From NCBI GenBank assembly GCA_015501605.1, contig JADNRZ010000004.1, positions 1,488,001 to 1,552,000 of the forward strand: a DNA stretch of 64,000 nt, read 5' to 3'. The DNA is from Panaeolus papilionaceus. Its lineage: Eukaryota; Basidiomycota; Agaricomycetes; Agaricales. The notes under the pieces were generated by a model. That model did not search any database. It was not told the origin of the DNA and was given only the letters and a program-made list of their open reading frames with translations. The stretch's first letter is position 1. Each line of letters opens with the position of its first letter. Positions 1 through 14,067 of the stretch are shown here, one piece after another. Both the position numbers and the translations under genes were made by a program.

Positions 1-3000
1 ATGCGCTCACAGGCCATCCAGCGACAGCACCGGGCCTGGGACCCACATTACGCCGATACTCAGAGTCATCCCCACACCGATAGCCAAATGAGGACGACGT
101 GCGCATTCTTTCTGTGCAGATTCGACCTTTGGGGCCTCGGACCAGAGTTAACAGGTCAGCTACCTATCAGGCCAGTGAGTTGCAGGAGTGAGAGGAAGCC
201 TGATATAGTATTAGGCTTATGATATCTCCTCCCCTCCTCGGGAGTTCACAGGGTTCGGTGCGTCCATGTCCATTCGAGTTGTAGGACGGGTCAAGCCAAG
301 CTCTCCGGTTCATGTGCCCAATGCAGATAGCTTTGTGAATCGTACTTCCACCTAAGGATGACCAAGAGAGAAGAGCCATCGTAAAAATGTAATGAGATAG
401 TGGTTAAGAGACTCAGACGTAGTCAAGTTGCAAAGCTGAGAGGTGGGACGCAGTAGATGATGATTATCAAGATACCCTAATAAGGATATGACGTGCTGGG
501 AGCGGCAGACTGACGCGTGATGCCGCGCTCCGATCCAGCGCAAACTGATGCGCAGTGGTGTTCAAAATGGCTGCATGGCCGTTGTCGGTGCGTCATCGCC
601 GCTCTCTGCGATGGTAAGCATACATCCTTGGCTAAAAATAAGAAATCGGGTAATCATAGTCGCTGAATCGAAATGGTAAAGCTGCGTCATCATTATCACT
701 GACACAATCGGCTTCGGCTTTCTTACCCTCCGCAGGCGGTTCGGTATAGCATGGTCTGACGGATTCAGTAGTCTAATATCTGGTTGGTTTATCACAAGCA
801 CTCAACGATCGCCGGCCAAGGAAGATACGATGAATATTGAAACGTGGTTGCTATCTACATTCGTATTGAATCGTGCGCGACTTGGCTCGATCAACGGGCA
901 CCAAGATAAATTTTTCCATTCTATGTACTGTATGTTGCTGCGAAAGCCTATGCTTCATATCGGTCAAAGTCGATTATCTCCATGAAATAACAAGTCTCAT
1001 TGGTTAAAAATCATTTGTCACAACACGCGTATGGTGGAAGTATGTTTGACTGACCGGCTTGTCTTCATTACCATTCAGGAAATTCTCATTTGGGCAGTGC
1101 TCCAGGCTAAAGGGCCCAGCCGTGAATATAGGTCTACGAGTAAGCTTAAGCTTGATAGGTACGATAGATACGGTACGAACGATTGAGGTATGATTCGCAC
1201 GAGCTTGACTTACCTACGATCACTTAATAAACATGGCATGGCGACTCTTTGTTACATATCATGATCGAAAGGTCGACACGTCCCGTACTCAAGTACTCAA
1301 CACTCGATCGATAACCCCCATCTTTGGTCCTCGAGGCGCATGTTGCCTGGTTGCTCCACTGGAGGGTGCATTCGTCAGTGCCCTTTACGAAATGTGAGTC
1401 TGCTGTCGATATCTTAGAGTTGAACAGATGCGGGAGTTACACTAGGTTCAACTCCCGAGTCTAGATCTCGAGGCACATTGTGATACGCAAACCGGGCGTC
1501 CAACTTCAGCTACGGGCTTAGAACATGTTATAAGTGAATGTGGCGCTGGAGCTAGATCCCCAAGTAATCCTCTGGAGTCCAAATGCTATCAAATGCTATC
1601 GAAAAGTACTGCAGTTCCCTATCAGCTTGAATGTGTTTTCAGGCGGCAGTTGAACAGCGCTTGCCTCTTGTACTTTTTTCGGGCATTAAAACTAAGAGTT
1701 ATTGTTCCTTTTTGTGTACCACTGACAGCGGTGATGATATCCAGTAATAGCATGAATATTCGGAAATTAAACGACTCAATGAATTTAATCTGGAAGACCG
1801 GCGCGTGATTTGAAAACATTTTTCATATACACAGAATCCATCCAGACATAACACCGTTAGTCGGTTACTGCAAGAGATGCGTGCACATAGAAATTAAATC
1901 GTGTGCAAAGTCCCAGACTCAGGGTACCTAGGCGCTTGTATTCACACAAGCCACTCGGCGCTAGATAACAACCGCATCTTGGCTTCTTCGATAGCAATAC
2001 GGCCGAATTTGTAATGGATGCTTTACACCAGCAAATACATCATCTAAAGCTCTGACCGTTTCTCGATACGAAAGCTATTTTGTACGTTGAGACTCCCAAC
2101 TCCCAACGCGGCGTAGGGTCATTATCAAAAGTATGAACACCGTGTAGAGTTGTAGGCTGAGTTCAGTCGTGAGTCATTATCAGAGTAGCCTGATAAATTA
2201 AAGGATAAATACTACATTTACCCTCTCAGCATAATAGTACCTTATAATACACTGTAATTTGGGAACTGCAAGCAGTATCTTTTTATGTATTTGCCGACGG
2301 TTACTAGAGTTGGCTCAAAGTGATATAATCTGATCCCATCAGATGTTGGATGATCCGCCCTGATACTGCAACAACAGCAAACAGGTGGTCGCGTCTTATT
2401 CTCTTCCTTCTCCCTATCCTTCAAAACTGCATCTACCTCACCCTATACGCGTGTTTTACGCGTCGAGTCGCTAATAGATGCCTCAGATCTTCGTGCATAT
2501 CTCATAAATCAATCTTCAGGGCTATACAGATTGAAAGGGGACGTAAAAGGGCATTACAGTTTGCTACGCAGCCGCCAGCCATACAAAACCCATGTCGAAT
2601 GCCGACTATATGGCGAAGATGTGATGAACAAGCGGGTTTTGTGAACATCGGGCGAGGTTTCGTTCTGGATATGAAGGCACGTATGCAGATTTCTCATCCC
2701 GACCCTGAAATTCAACACCGATAAATAACATGAGGACATCGCGTCGCAAGGGGGACCGGACCCGTTAATCGCCAGTACACGTCCATTAAATTCCAATTTC
2801 GAAAGGCGAATGTAATTGCTCCAAGTCAATAATCGCTGAGTTTTCCCTGTTCTTTTCGCTTCGTATTCCCTAGAAACACTTGCATCGCAAATACAGGAGA
2901 CCCTGCCCTGACGGCTTCTGCCAACTTCTCTATCGCTTGAGGTTGTATGAAGCACGTTCGACTTTCGCGATGTACCTTCCTGTGTTGGTGTAGCGGCGAA

Positions 3001-6000
3001 CTCAGTATCTAGGGTCCAATGTCCTAACTGAGCGGCCGCGTATGCATTGGAATTAGCGATGCAAACCCTTCAGGTACAGTTTAGGAATGTGATGTCTATT
3101 TACGTCCTGGTTCCTTCACAGTACCGACTTCTGCAGACATTCGCTACCTCAAAATGTGTGGTATTGGAACCTTTCCATCCATAATTGGGGGCTTCGGGCG
3201 TGATAGCATCGAGTCTGGCGCGTTCCCATTGATACACGCATAGGCAAGCGGGTGACAGCTTGCATACTGCAATTATATTTGAGAGATAGGAAATCTTCGG
3301 AATTTGAGCTGCTAATGCGTCGTTGCTGCGCTTCTCAAGCGCTGACGTTAGGTTGAAACGAGGTGTTAGCTACATCCTTGGAGATTATCATCCAGTGTCA
3401 TAGAGTCACTGCTTTTCGATGCGTCTAATGCTGAACTGATACATTGCGCGTCGCCACTGAACCAGATTCGAACCTCTCAGAGAAGCGCGAGTGGTCGCAC
3501 CTCCTTAATCCATTCCATGACGATCAGATTGGATACAAATAATAATCTTCATCATTCTCACTGAAGGACACGCCTATAGTCGCAGATGAGGGTCGTTTGA
3601 AGCACTGCTGGCTTACGACCAATTATAATGATGATCTTGCATTTAAATCTGTAATCCAATCTGGTATCTATTTTATCATTTACATGCATCATTAAATTCT
3701 TCTAATAGGCCCGCATTAAAAGGGCCCATAGGGCATCATGATACAACCCATCAAACGAAGAAACCTTCAACGACAGATGCATGAATTGCCAACATGGGGA
3801 AGAAATTCACCCACCGGTTATTCGGCGCGTCATAAAGGGGTCAGAAATAGCTGGGACAGACCACCTCCAAGCCGGAGAACTCCAGCTTGGCGTTTGACAT
3901 TTGCACCTCCCTATGTACCTCTCGGAATACACCGATGCCTCAAGCACACGCTGAGGGCCAAATCCAACGCGACCCCAAGCATGCACCTCTTGCGACCCTG
4001 CCAATCTCAAAACTCGTGGCTCAGAGTTTCAATAAACTTCTGCGCAACATGAGTCGGATGAATGGACCGGTATGCGTATATCTTCGTTTCGATCATGAAA
4101 GTGGATACCAACAACTGTTTTTCCCCCTCATTCTTCTTGTCGCGTTGCAATGGTCATTCCGTTCTAGTTATTCCTTCATTTACAATCGGGGGGTGGATAT
4201 ACCTGACGCAATTTAGGACGGCTCAACGAGCCGAGTACAACCCCAGTGTGGGTCTTGTTAATGATGTGTGCTTCTATCTATACCGTCAATATTCAATCGA
4301 CGAGCATGAGTGTTAGTTTTTTTCCCACTTGATATCAGGATACCGAGAGATGCACGTTCGAGGGACAACTAGTTCGACTCTACCACCGCCGAGGCGCGTC
4401 TTGAAGTTCAATTTTGGATTTGACTGAACTTTGAGGTTCGTATGTCAGACTCGACTTCAAACGAGTCCAGTAAGGGACTAAAACAGTAGAGTTTGAAGTA
4501 TCTAACAGTTGGCAGATAAGATAGGTACCAGGTACTATTATCCGCTTTTGTCAATAATTGAATATTGCAGTAGCGTTGTTACTTTGACTGACATTGGTCA
4601 CCTGGACCTACACTCAACGTGACACACAAAGAACCTTATTGTGATTCCGAACGTTTTACGAGTGACTAGCACGCAGCAGGGTCATTACATATAAGCTTCC
4701 CTCTGGCTGTACAACGGATGGTTGAATTAAATGTGCTCCTGGCCTGCTATGGCAATTGTTGTCCTTTTGGTAGATAGCGGTGCAGCTTCCGTGCATGTCA
4801 CATGCAGCGCGTTATCTACAGTACTTCCGTGCAGATACGGTGCATTATTTCTATTTGACTCAGTGAATCGGATGTTTTCATTGGACGCCTCGCTCGGACT
4901 TCGTCTGTAAAAAACCAGTGGATGCTGTGCGCGTGAGAGTTTTCTACCCCACTCATGTTACGTTACACTGGAAGCATGATCGACCTGATGCTCTGCCGGC
5001 TGTCTTCAGTCTGTTCGGAACTATGTGCAGTGAAAATACCAGCTGATAGGTACCATAATTGTAAATACACAGCAGGTGGCCGTTTGAGGGTATTGATAAT
5101 GAGTGGGCTATTGTAGGCGTCAATGAGGCAACTGTATGAAGTAAATCAAATATTCTGTAATTTGCACCTCTAATACATGAGGCAGGGAATTCGCACCCCA
5201 ATATTCAGTGACCTGCGCGTCAGACATTCGTTTATGACTTCTGAAAAGCGTATTACTTCAGTCAACTCTGTTTCGAACTACACATGCTCAAATTGATTAT
5301 GTTCGGTACAACATGCTCCATCTTGGAAGTGCAAACGGACCCCAGACTTCACTACTGATAACGATTATATGGTGTATTACAGTATGCAGGGCAAGTGTAC
5401 AAACGAAGAATACAAGGTTCAAAATGCACAAAAACACATAAGTGTCAGCCCAAAAGCTGTATTAATACTGGTTTTAAAACACCCTATGCAAGTAATGTGG
5501 CACCCATATTATCGCTACTACGGGGATTCTTGGGGAAGCCGACTCAGCTCGTGAAGCACTGCAGTATAGCGTGAGCCACGCAAGAACCGGATGCGCGCCT
5601 CTTGCCATGTCAAGTGTCATATTCTCTCTGCCTCGTGCTCCACTCATCCTAATACCCCGCCTCGCTCGCTTCAATAACCGTCCGCATTGCGGTCGTGGCA
5701 GTGGTAGTCATCCCAAAGGCAATCCGCAGAAGCGTAGGTCAGAACATTCCGTGATGGACGAAGGAAAAAACAAAGCGTTAAGGCTGTGTCACCGGTGCTT
5801 AGACATTCGCAACCCCTAATATAGAGCCCTGTCCGTCCTTATAAGGCTAATGAATGTGGGCAGTCCGAGTCCGACTGGTCACGTGTGGGAACGCGAACTG
5901 CTGAATTGGGACAACCGGGCCAACGACGCGGGCTGGTCATGGTGGTTCAACTCGATGGGACAATGGACTCGAATGCGCTAACCGGAACACTCATTGTATC

Positions 6001-9000
6001 TGACTCGAGCTAGATTATGATGCGTATTTCTCGTTTTCTGGAATCATTTTGATTTGAACAACATAATGGCTACCTGGAAACTCTCATGCGTAGATTGCTA
6101 ATCTCTTCTAAGTTGAGATGACTCGTTTCGGTGAGCCTTGAGGTGTTGGTTGAATACATAATGAATCAGAAGATGACAGGGAAAAGGGGAGAAATTGTCG
6201 AAGGATATCAGATTCGAACAGGGCGGGATGGTGATGAGATCAATGGGGTAGGACAATGGACATTCGGATATTACTTGATTCAATGTACGCGTAAAGTGTG
6301 GGGTGAATGGGGTGAGCTTCGGGTCGGTCAAGCCCTAATTGGGGTGCAATGACTCATTGTAGCGCAGACGCGACGCGACGCGTCTTGAATGGTTTCTTGC
6401 CAACAACCCTTGCTTCTGTTAGTCTTCTTCGCGTCCCTTTCGTTTCTCAAGCATTGTCCTGCGGGCTTCTCTCACCTTTACCTGGAATAGAAAACGGACT
6501 CAGATGCCTCCGGTTATCAATGGACTCTAGGGGTCTGGACGTGCACCAGGGCGCAGGGGACCTCGATTCGAAGCAAGCGAGACGAGCTAGGGTGATGAGC
6601 TTGGTCGGTTGCACTGTAGTTGGGTGACTTATTCTCGAAACAGACGCGTTGTTTTCAGTCGCATTTGCTTCCTTCGGTTCGTCACCTTGTTGGTTCGACC
6701 CCTCTCTCGAGTTGGGCTCACACTGCGCAAGTTGCAATAGCTGTCTAGAGAGACATTGGGCGCAGACGTGAAGCTTTCGCCACCTCCTGCAAATGTATAG
6801 ATAGTACTACGCAGAATCTATCTACCGAGTGCTAGTAGGCAGTACAAATAAATCACTATCAACCCACAATAACGCAATGATACCTATTACTACCGTTGCC
6901 CACCTCGTCTTGTGGTCTATCACTGTTTCATCCTTCTAGGTATTCGCAAAACCAACAAAGCGTTACCAACAAAGCGCACAAATTTCAATTTCATAACATA
7001 TTTCAATTTTATACAAGCATCTCCAAGACGGTAGGCTATCGTCTAGCGCTAGTAGTCGTCACTTACCCGTAACCAAGCAGACTGCGCTACTCGAGTCCTC
7101 TTCACAACTTCACAAATTCAAATGTTCTAATCTAATATGTGAATGTGATAACACACGAAAATTAAACAATGATCTACTGAGTCCTGCACGTTCGATGCAT
7201 ATTCGGAAACTCCGCGTTGGACCGCAGTGCCTCGCAGTGCTTTCCTCACTCGATCTTGGTGTCTGTTTCATCTTATCATACTTCCTGAAGCTGATCTTTC
7301 ACTCAATTTTATTGAAAGCTCAACAATAATCGGCCAGCCTAAATGGTAAGTGATATCTGTTTGTTGGCGATCAGAAGGTAAGTTGCACAGCTACATGCCA
7401 GTGCTTAGTGTGTAGCTCTTGAAAGGGTACCAAGCCAAGCCACCTCATGCTCACACCTCCCGCGCTTCCGAATTCATGAGGCTCAGGACATGAAAGGCAG
7501 CGCAGCCACTCAATATTGGACAAGGCGCGTTGCAGCCCCTCGTGCTTGGGCGTTCATCTTTGTAGAGACCCTGACCCCTTTGTTCACTCTGATGATCAGC
7601 GATGTGAACGTGGATACCCCCACTGCCATCATGATCAGAACATATCGTAGTGTTATAGTTATTCTCCTCACAGCTTCACATAGGTGGCTTGCTTCACGAT
7701 TCAGGTAACATATGTACAGCTGAGCTCTATTCCGACCAACACTCCTGAGTCCTGAAATCAAACCACCGCGCCTCGTGCAATGCCATTGTCCCACAATTGT
7801 TTAGATTGCGTTCGCGTTATATTACATGTCCAACGTCCATGACCTAATAGATTAATTAGAGTTTGTGGATTTGGGGTGAGTGACTTTTGAAGTTTGAATA
7901 GGTTTGAATTCAAAATGACAAGGCATTGAACGGGAACCGAGAAGGAGGACGAACTCAAGGCTGAAGGTTGAGCAGCTCATTGAGGCTTTCATCGACGCGG
8001 TGTTCATCTGTCATTTCATCTCGTTATGTTGATGTTGATGTTGAGTTTGACTCTTTGAGTTATCAACGGGACCTCCGTGATCCTACAATACATAGAGCTT
8101 GGATGACAGTGTCGATGCGGTACGGATTTTCGAATATAGTTTAGTTGATTAGTTTGAGACTTGAAGAATAAGACTTATTGTTGTTATTGTAACTCGAACA
8201 CCCACATCAACACCATAGTGATACTTCGTGTTTCCATTGCGAGTCTAGGTTCTGAATACCACGAAACTCGAACCCATGCGAAAATAAAACAAAGCGCTAT
8301 GTAAAGCGTGCGTTGAGCGACAGCACCCACATCAGAATCAATCTAATATCAAAGAATAACAATGGCGCTCAGGCCGTGTAATTGAAATAGTCAGATATAA
8401 CCCTGAAGTAGGGTGTGCGTATCCTGGGTACTAACTAGTTACAACAGCCCAGTGTACCTACTCTTCCAGACCCACCCAAGCCAAGTTGGACCATTGTCAA
8501 CAACAGCGGATTGTTTTCCTTTCTGGGCACACACTCCCCCATCAGTAACCCTGATATCATCGATACGTCCCTGCCCTCCGCGCCCCGATCCCATTTAGTT
8601 TATTCGTTCGTTCATCCATGTTCGTTCAACAACACGCGTCAGTTTCGCGATCAAGGTTGGCGTGAGTGATCGAGGAGAACAATGGCGGGGTTCAAGTCCT
8701 CAGTTGACCAATTTGATTCTAAATCAGAGTCCGAACGACCTCAGCCAACTGCTGTTGCCTTTGATGTGATGCGAGTGTGATCTTCCCCTCCTTTTTGTTT
8801 TTCGCGGAGGTTGGAATTTGATTGTCAGTTGAACTTCGACAAAGGGGTCGCGTCGTGGTCACGGTATCAGTATTCTATGAAAGGGATCACACCGCGTTTC
8901 CGCTTCGCTTTCAAATTCAAAGGTTTGACAGCGCGCGCTTCACAATTTAAAGGAAAGGAAAGCCGTCGACTACCACTGTGAAGAGTGTCGGTTAAAAATA

Positions 9001-10700
9001 TAACATTGCGTAGGGAGCGCGTTGCAGCGCTCAAAATCCATTTGTCTTTTCAGACTTGAGAGAGAGGTAAGCGCGACTGTAGCTATGACATAGGCAAGCC
9101 TCCCCTGGATACGCGGCTCTTATTGTCAATCCCCCCTCCCTTTGTTTCCTCTCGACGGTTTGTGGATTAGAGTGTTATTCGTCCCGATTTTATGAATCGG
9201 TTCACTTGTGGTGGGTGGTTACAATCGTCAGTGTGTGTGCGCGTTGGACTGTACCAGTAGGAGGTATGCTGTTGTGATGTGAAGCCGCACCTGGAGGGTG
9301 TAAAGCACAGAAGTTCAAGCTCAAAATCAACGTACAGATAATCATCCCCGAGTTACTTCAAGGTGTTCACCCTCTTTCTTATCTATCTATGCACTTATGA
9401 ATAATTCATTCCGTCCAAGATAATCTGTTCATGCGCTCGACATCACCGAGCAGGCGAATTTGAATCAAGGTTGAATGTTGAATGCTAGATAGCGAGGGAA
9501 CCGTCGAGGCGTGCATCTATCCTTTTCTCGAAGGTTAAATTCGAGTGTCTCCAAAAAAACGTTCACGTCCTGTTCATGTGATGATATGTAATGCCACGAG
9601 TGACATGACTTTGGCATTTGCCAGTGAATGCCATCCATCCATCGCATGATTCCATCCCGCGCATCCAACGCCACACAGGGAATATCAAGTCGGATTTCTT
9701 GGAAGCATTTTATTTTCGCGGCTGTGAGAACGGCAGAGGAGGGGAAGAGTTTAACCGTCATTTGACTGTCTAAATTACATCCTAAAGTAAATGCAAGTAA
9801 GTATGTTCGAAACTGTCGTGTGCCTACGGTAGTCGACACTGAGAATTAACGAGAAGATAGGAAGCGCCCTAGATGCAGTTGTTCTGACGACTTGAAGCGT
9901 CGAAAAATGTCGTTCTAGGTTTATAAAAGCCCTTACTAAGGAAGCTTTCAACCAATAATTTTTTTGAACAGCCCAAATTGGACAAAAACGCCTGTCTATG
10001 GTTGGGAGACTCATGTCGACTGTCGACGTGTGTATTTTGGAGCGTTTTTTGTAAGCTAGGGCCGCCAAGGTGTCAATTTATGATTAAAGAAATTGTGTGA
10101 AACGAGATGAGTTTGATTATGATTGATTTGATACATGAGTTGGCGGGTGCACAGACGTTGCACAGAATGAAACTTTTTTTCGATATGTACAACAATTTAT
10201 TAAAAAAGACATAGGCGGGCGCAGATAGCACCGTAGTTTCATGCGGCGGCTATAGAGGACAGCATTGTCGTATGTAGTAGCATATGACGATAATGACTGC
10301 GTAGTAAAAATACTGGGGATTCGTCTTGTGGGGGTCAAGCGCAGAACTACGAAATATGGGAGAAATGGATTGCTGGCAGTGCTGATTAGGATTATCAATG
10401 AATCATAGGTGCTTACGATGATTGTGATAATAAAAATGTTTCCGTGTAGTGTGGCTTGCTGAGGAGGCGCCACGGCAGCACCTCCAAACCGGAAATTGTG
10501 TCAAGCAAGCTGAGTCACTATGGAAGCTGAATGACTTGCTGCGCCGGTGTCGCAGGGATTATGTCATCAAAAGTGAGCTGAACCGCGGTTTGGTCGGAAT
10601 CGTTTGAATTGAACTGACCTGGTTTATTGAGTTGTAGTAGATCTGAGATCTGTTTTACTCTTAGAGATCTTAGATCCAAGTCATTCACGACTACATCGGT
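1..10700. other. Gene-poor stretch, no recognisable gene
   Basis: About 10.7 kb with only short reading frames (longest about 134 codons) that overlap on opposite strands and show no recognisable domain, no consistent intron-exon chain and no coding-like composition. Local structure is limited to a decayed tRNA-like segment near 3.45-3.52 kb and a three-copy TGTTGA repeat at 8027-8044. CpG dinucleotides look common, so repeat-induced C-to-T decay is not obvious. The last 2 kb before the cyclin gene presumably holds its promoter. Ancient, unrecognisable transposon debris is possible but not demonstrable by eye. Confidence 0.6.
3449..3522 (-). pseudogene. Decayed tRNA-Ser-like segment
   Basis: Read on the minus strand, this 74-nt stretch keeps several landmarks of a type II (serine-like) tRNA in the right order: ATGG followed by TGGATTAAGG (D-arm region), a GTGCGA/TCGCGC anticodon-like stem, a short CTC-TGA-GAG variable-arm hairpin, the B-box-like GGTTCGAATC and a 3' end GACG that pairs with the 5' CGTC. 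It cannot be a working tRNA. The D arm lacks several bases, the anticodon loop is too short and the T stem does not pair. It is either a tRNA relic (possibly SINE-derived) or a chance resemblance. Confidence 0.3.
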
Positions 10701-10727
10701 CTTGCTCTCTTACCGCGCAAAACTGTT

Positions 10728-10734
10728 TATAAAA
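10728..10734 (+). promoter_or_regulatory. TATA box of the cyclin gene
   Basis: TATAAAA lies 86 bp upstream of the cyclin ATG at 10814, in an otherwise pyrimidine-rich leader. Position and sequence fit a fungal core promoter element with a 5' UTR of about 50 nt. Confidence 0.6.
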
Positions 10735-10813
10735 GACGACAACAGATTCCATTCATCGCCCCCCATCTCCTCACAAACTAATTCAACCCTTCCTTTCATT
10801 GCAATCGTTGACA

Positions 10814-11838
10814 ATGTCCTCTCCTACCTGGTCAACATCTTCTTCAGACTCCTCCTCTTCATCATCATCGTCTATCAAACACCAAGGGAGTCTAGTCGAC
10901 CCTGCTCTTCACTCTCCTACCCTTCTCAAGATGCTCGACTACAAAGTTGCAAAGCCAGTAATTGGTGAGTTGAATTTTAAAAATGTTTCTACCTTCAACT
11001 GTTCTTACCGTTTTAAAAAAGATTATGTTGTCGATACAGTAGCAGAGACTGTCGACTTTGCCATGGGACGACCATCGACGTCACGCGGAAGATCCGCTGC
11101 TCGCTCACAAACCCTGATCAAGTTCACTGAATTCGTTTCAACCGTCCTCTCAAGAGCAGAAGTCACAATGCCAACTCTTCTATCAACGCTCGTATATGTT
11201 AGCAGGGCGAAGCCTCATCTTCACATTGGTTTGGAGCAGTGGGCACTGGAGCGAGTGTTTTTGGGTGCTTTAATTGTGGCGTCCAAGGTACGTCAATTTC
11301 ATTTCTTGTTTTATTTTATTTTAAATTCTAATTTATCTTGTCTCATTAGAACTTGAACGATTCAACACTAAAGAACGTTCACTGGGCACTTTGCACGGGT
11401 GTCTTTGGAAAGCGCGATATCGGTCGTATCGAGAGGGAATACCTCAACGTTCTCAACTTTGAACTCAAGATCACAGAGGCAGATCTACTGGCTCATCATG
11501 AGGGTCTTGAGGCTTCTATCTGCCCCCCAGTTCACTCACTTCCCGCTCTCGACTTCTCAACACACACCGCATCAAGACGCCACCACCGTCGCAATGCGCT
11601 CCACCAACAGGAACCAGAGAGCCCCACATCTCCCGCCTCATCGACTTCATCATCATCTTCAGCGTCATCAGATTGCCCCATGACTCCTTCATCAGCAGGC
11701 ACATCACCGGTGTCAGAATCACCTTACAAGAAAGCTCCCCAAGTCCCTTCATCACAGTCAACGACACGGAGACTCTTCGGCGGATCAACCATGGACATCC
11801 TCCGCTCCTTCCCCATTCCAGGAAGATACTCATCATGA
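10814..11838 (+). CDS. PCL1/PCL2-type cyclin (Pho85-class CDK partner)
   Basis: Three exons (10814-10964, 11022-11287, 11350-11838) give a 301-aa protein. Both introns are GT-AG and 57-62 bp long. Residues about 51-190 form a cyclin box of the PCL1/PCL2 (PHO80-like) class. Visible hallmarks are a start around DYVVDTVAETVDF, a helix reading TPTLLST-like (MPTLLSTLVYVSRAKP), then FLGALIVASK directly followed by NLNDSTLKNVHWA and IEREYLNVLNFEL. Cyclins of this class bind a Pho85-type cyclin-dependent kinase and link G1 progression, polarity and nutrient signals. That partner is inferred from the family, not seen here. The N-terminal 35 residues and the C-terminal 110 residues are serine/proline-rich and likely disordered and phosphorylated. 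The in-frame ATG at 10814 is the first after the TATA box. It is the only confident gene in the first 30 kb. Confidence 0.88.
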
Positions 11839-12394
11839 GCAACATTTTCGACTCATTTTTTTTTCCCTAATCGTTGTCGCTCTGTTTTCTCTTCGCTTCT
11901 CATCAACAGTATATTATTTTATCATGCATCGGTCCTTTTGTGAAATACCCTTCATTTCCCCTTAACCATCTGGCTAGATATTTTTACCAATAGCCATCAT
12001 CATCGCTATGCACTCCTTCATTTTCTGTTCATGTTTTGTTCTCCAATCATTTCACATTTTCTTATCCACATATTCATACCATACATCACCCCCATACTTC
12101 TTGCATGCATTCATTCCATTCATACAATCATCAATACAATTCCAATCAGTTTTTGTGATCTCTTGGAGACCGAACGGACACTTGAACTCTCCTCGCCCTC
12201 CCCTCCTCTTTTCTCGCTCTCAGGGACAGTGTTGTTTCTGTTTGGGTTTTCTGTGATACTTAACTTAAATTTCTTTTTGGCTGTCTTCATCACTACCTTA
12301 GACATGCGTTTTAGTTAACACCGCCTTCATCCACCACTAGTAGTTTTTCACCCCACCCCTTCTGACTTGTGCATTTTTCATCTCACTCTCTTGT

Positions 12395-12419
12395 TGTACA
12401 TATATCGTGTCTGTACATA
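12395..12419 (+). promoter_or_regulatory. Two Puf-type TGTACATA motifs in presumed cyclin 3' UTR
   Basis: TGTACATA occurs twice, at 12395-12402 and 12412-12419, about 560-580 nt after the cyclin stop codon. TGTANATA is the known RNA motif of Pumilio/Puf3-class proteins. Whether the cyclin transcript reaches this far is unknown, so the regulatory role is an inference. Confidence 0.25.
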
Positions 12420-12817
12420 TATGTAAAAAAATCGTCGAGCCTTATAGTACACATGGGCAATTTGAAGTTATATTTTTCTTCAAACTCCACTGGTGTGAAT
12501 CGTCTGAGAGATATAATTAGCCTTCGTAATTCGACGGCTCGACGATTGTCAAAACTCGGATGTGAATAGCCGACCAAATGACCAGTTTAGGACCGCGAAT
12601 TCGGGGCGGATTGACATTATTATCATCGAACGCTGACTCGCTCGGATGCGCTCGCAAGCCATTTGCCATAAATTTCATGTGAGAGCCCTTGTGAGCCTTG
12701 TGGGCTAAAATAGCTGAAATCCACTTTTGCTCCGCCTGCCACCACATCTGAAAAATCGCCCGACTCCGAGTCCTTGTTCACTCCGTGTCAGCTTCATCCT
12801 CTTGTCGCCGCCACTAG

Positions 12818-12835
12818 CATCATCATCATCATCAT
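12818..12835. repeat. (CAT)6 microsatellite
   Basis: Six perfect CAT units in non-coding DNA between the cyclin gene and the MITE. No associated reading frame is visible. Confidence 0.9.
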
Positions 12836-14043
12836 AATCACAGTTGGCTAAATTACTTTTTTTGGCCCACACTCGGTGCTTTTGTCATTTCGTTCAGTTC
12901 CTTGGGGTGTGGAACTCATGACCCACAGAAATCCCTGACTCTGAGCCCTTTCTGACAATTGACTCGATCATGTTGCTCTCGTTTACCGAGTGGAGGCCCA
13001 CCGAGCTCCCGAGCTCCTCTGCTAAGCTAAGCTCTCCTTGTGAATTTGCGGCGAACTCGCCAGCTGCCAAAGTGTTCCAAATTCCAATTACCTATTCCAA
13101 TCGGGACTCCTGCTATGTTCTATTGAGTACGTGTAACTGCGCCTCAGACTCAATAATGGTCAGTCCATAAAAATAAAATTGGATGATATTGGCAATAACA
13201 CGGTAATTTGTTCAGGGTCTTTCCATGAGGACGAAAAGCAATCGACACACCAGAGTCATTCCAAGTGCGTCCTCACTCATACTACATATATGGAGTGATG
13301 TACCCTGACTCATGAATTCGAACCCTCCGTTGGCAGGCCCTTTCTATGGTGGTCCGTTGCGGACTGAGTATTCACTCACTTTTACTCTACCTTGCGAGCT
13401 AAGCTATTATGCAATTCGCCATATGGGTGACGAGATGCGAGGTCCCTAGTACCCTAGGCTTGAGGCGAATCTCAAGGGTGCATTATGGCCTTTTCCTCAC
13501 AGGGACTGGCATCCACCTGTGCTTCAAATTTGCAGCAGCTTGTGCATGCTTGTCTTGGCCCTTGAATTGAAGGGCGAAAGGAGACACGGACACATCATGA
13601 TTCAACTTGTTGGCAGGAGGCAAGCAACGCAGGGATTGAATTCTTTGCCCTTTTTTGCTCCCTATACTCGGTGTTGAGGGGTGTGTGTCGTATGCATCTC
13701 GCTAGGAGATTCGTTGGATGAGACTAAGAGGCTGCGGCGCGTTGCTGCTGTTTTCTTTCAATAATGGAATGAGAGAGGGGGAGGGATGGCGTTCCACAGT
13801 TGGTGGTGGGCCCCAACTTGCTTCCTCCCCTCTTTTACTCTATGTGGGCCATGAAATGGACTCGGAGCCCTCCACCTCACGGTTTGTTCATTGTTGATTT
13901 GACTGGATCATAGGCATCAAGAAGAAATTTTGAAATTGACGCTGCGCGCGGGGAGGGTGAATGATTGAACGTTTGTTGGAATTGTAACATTATGTGTGGT
14001 AGGTGCGTATTATTGGCCTTTGTGCTAATTATTATTCGAATTG

Positions 14044-14067
14044 CCTACCTACCTACCTACCTACCTA
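14044..14067. repeat. (CCTA)6 microsatellite
   Basis: Six perfect tetranucleotide units. It is too short and of the wrong period for a fungal telomeric repeat (TTAGGG/CCCTAA), so it is an ordinary simple repeat. Confidence 0.9.

Noticed and set aside
2350..2955. Overlapping 124- and 133-codon frames on opposite strands
   Set aside because: Neither has a recognisable motif or supporting introns. Opposite-strand overlap suggests chance.
8690..8715. GGTTCAAGTCC resembling a tRNA B box
   Set aside because: No matching A box, acceptor or anticodon stem around it.
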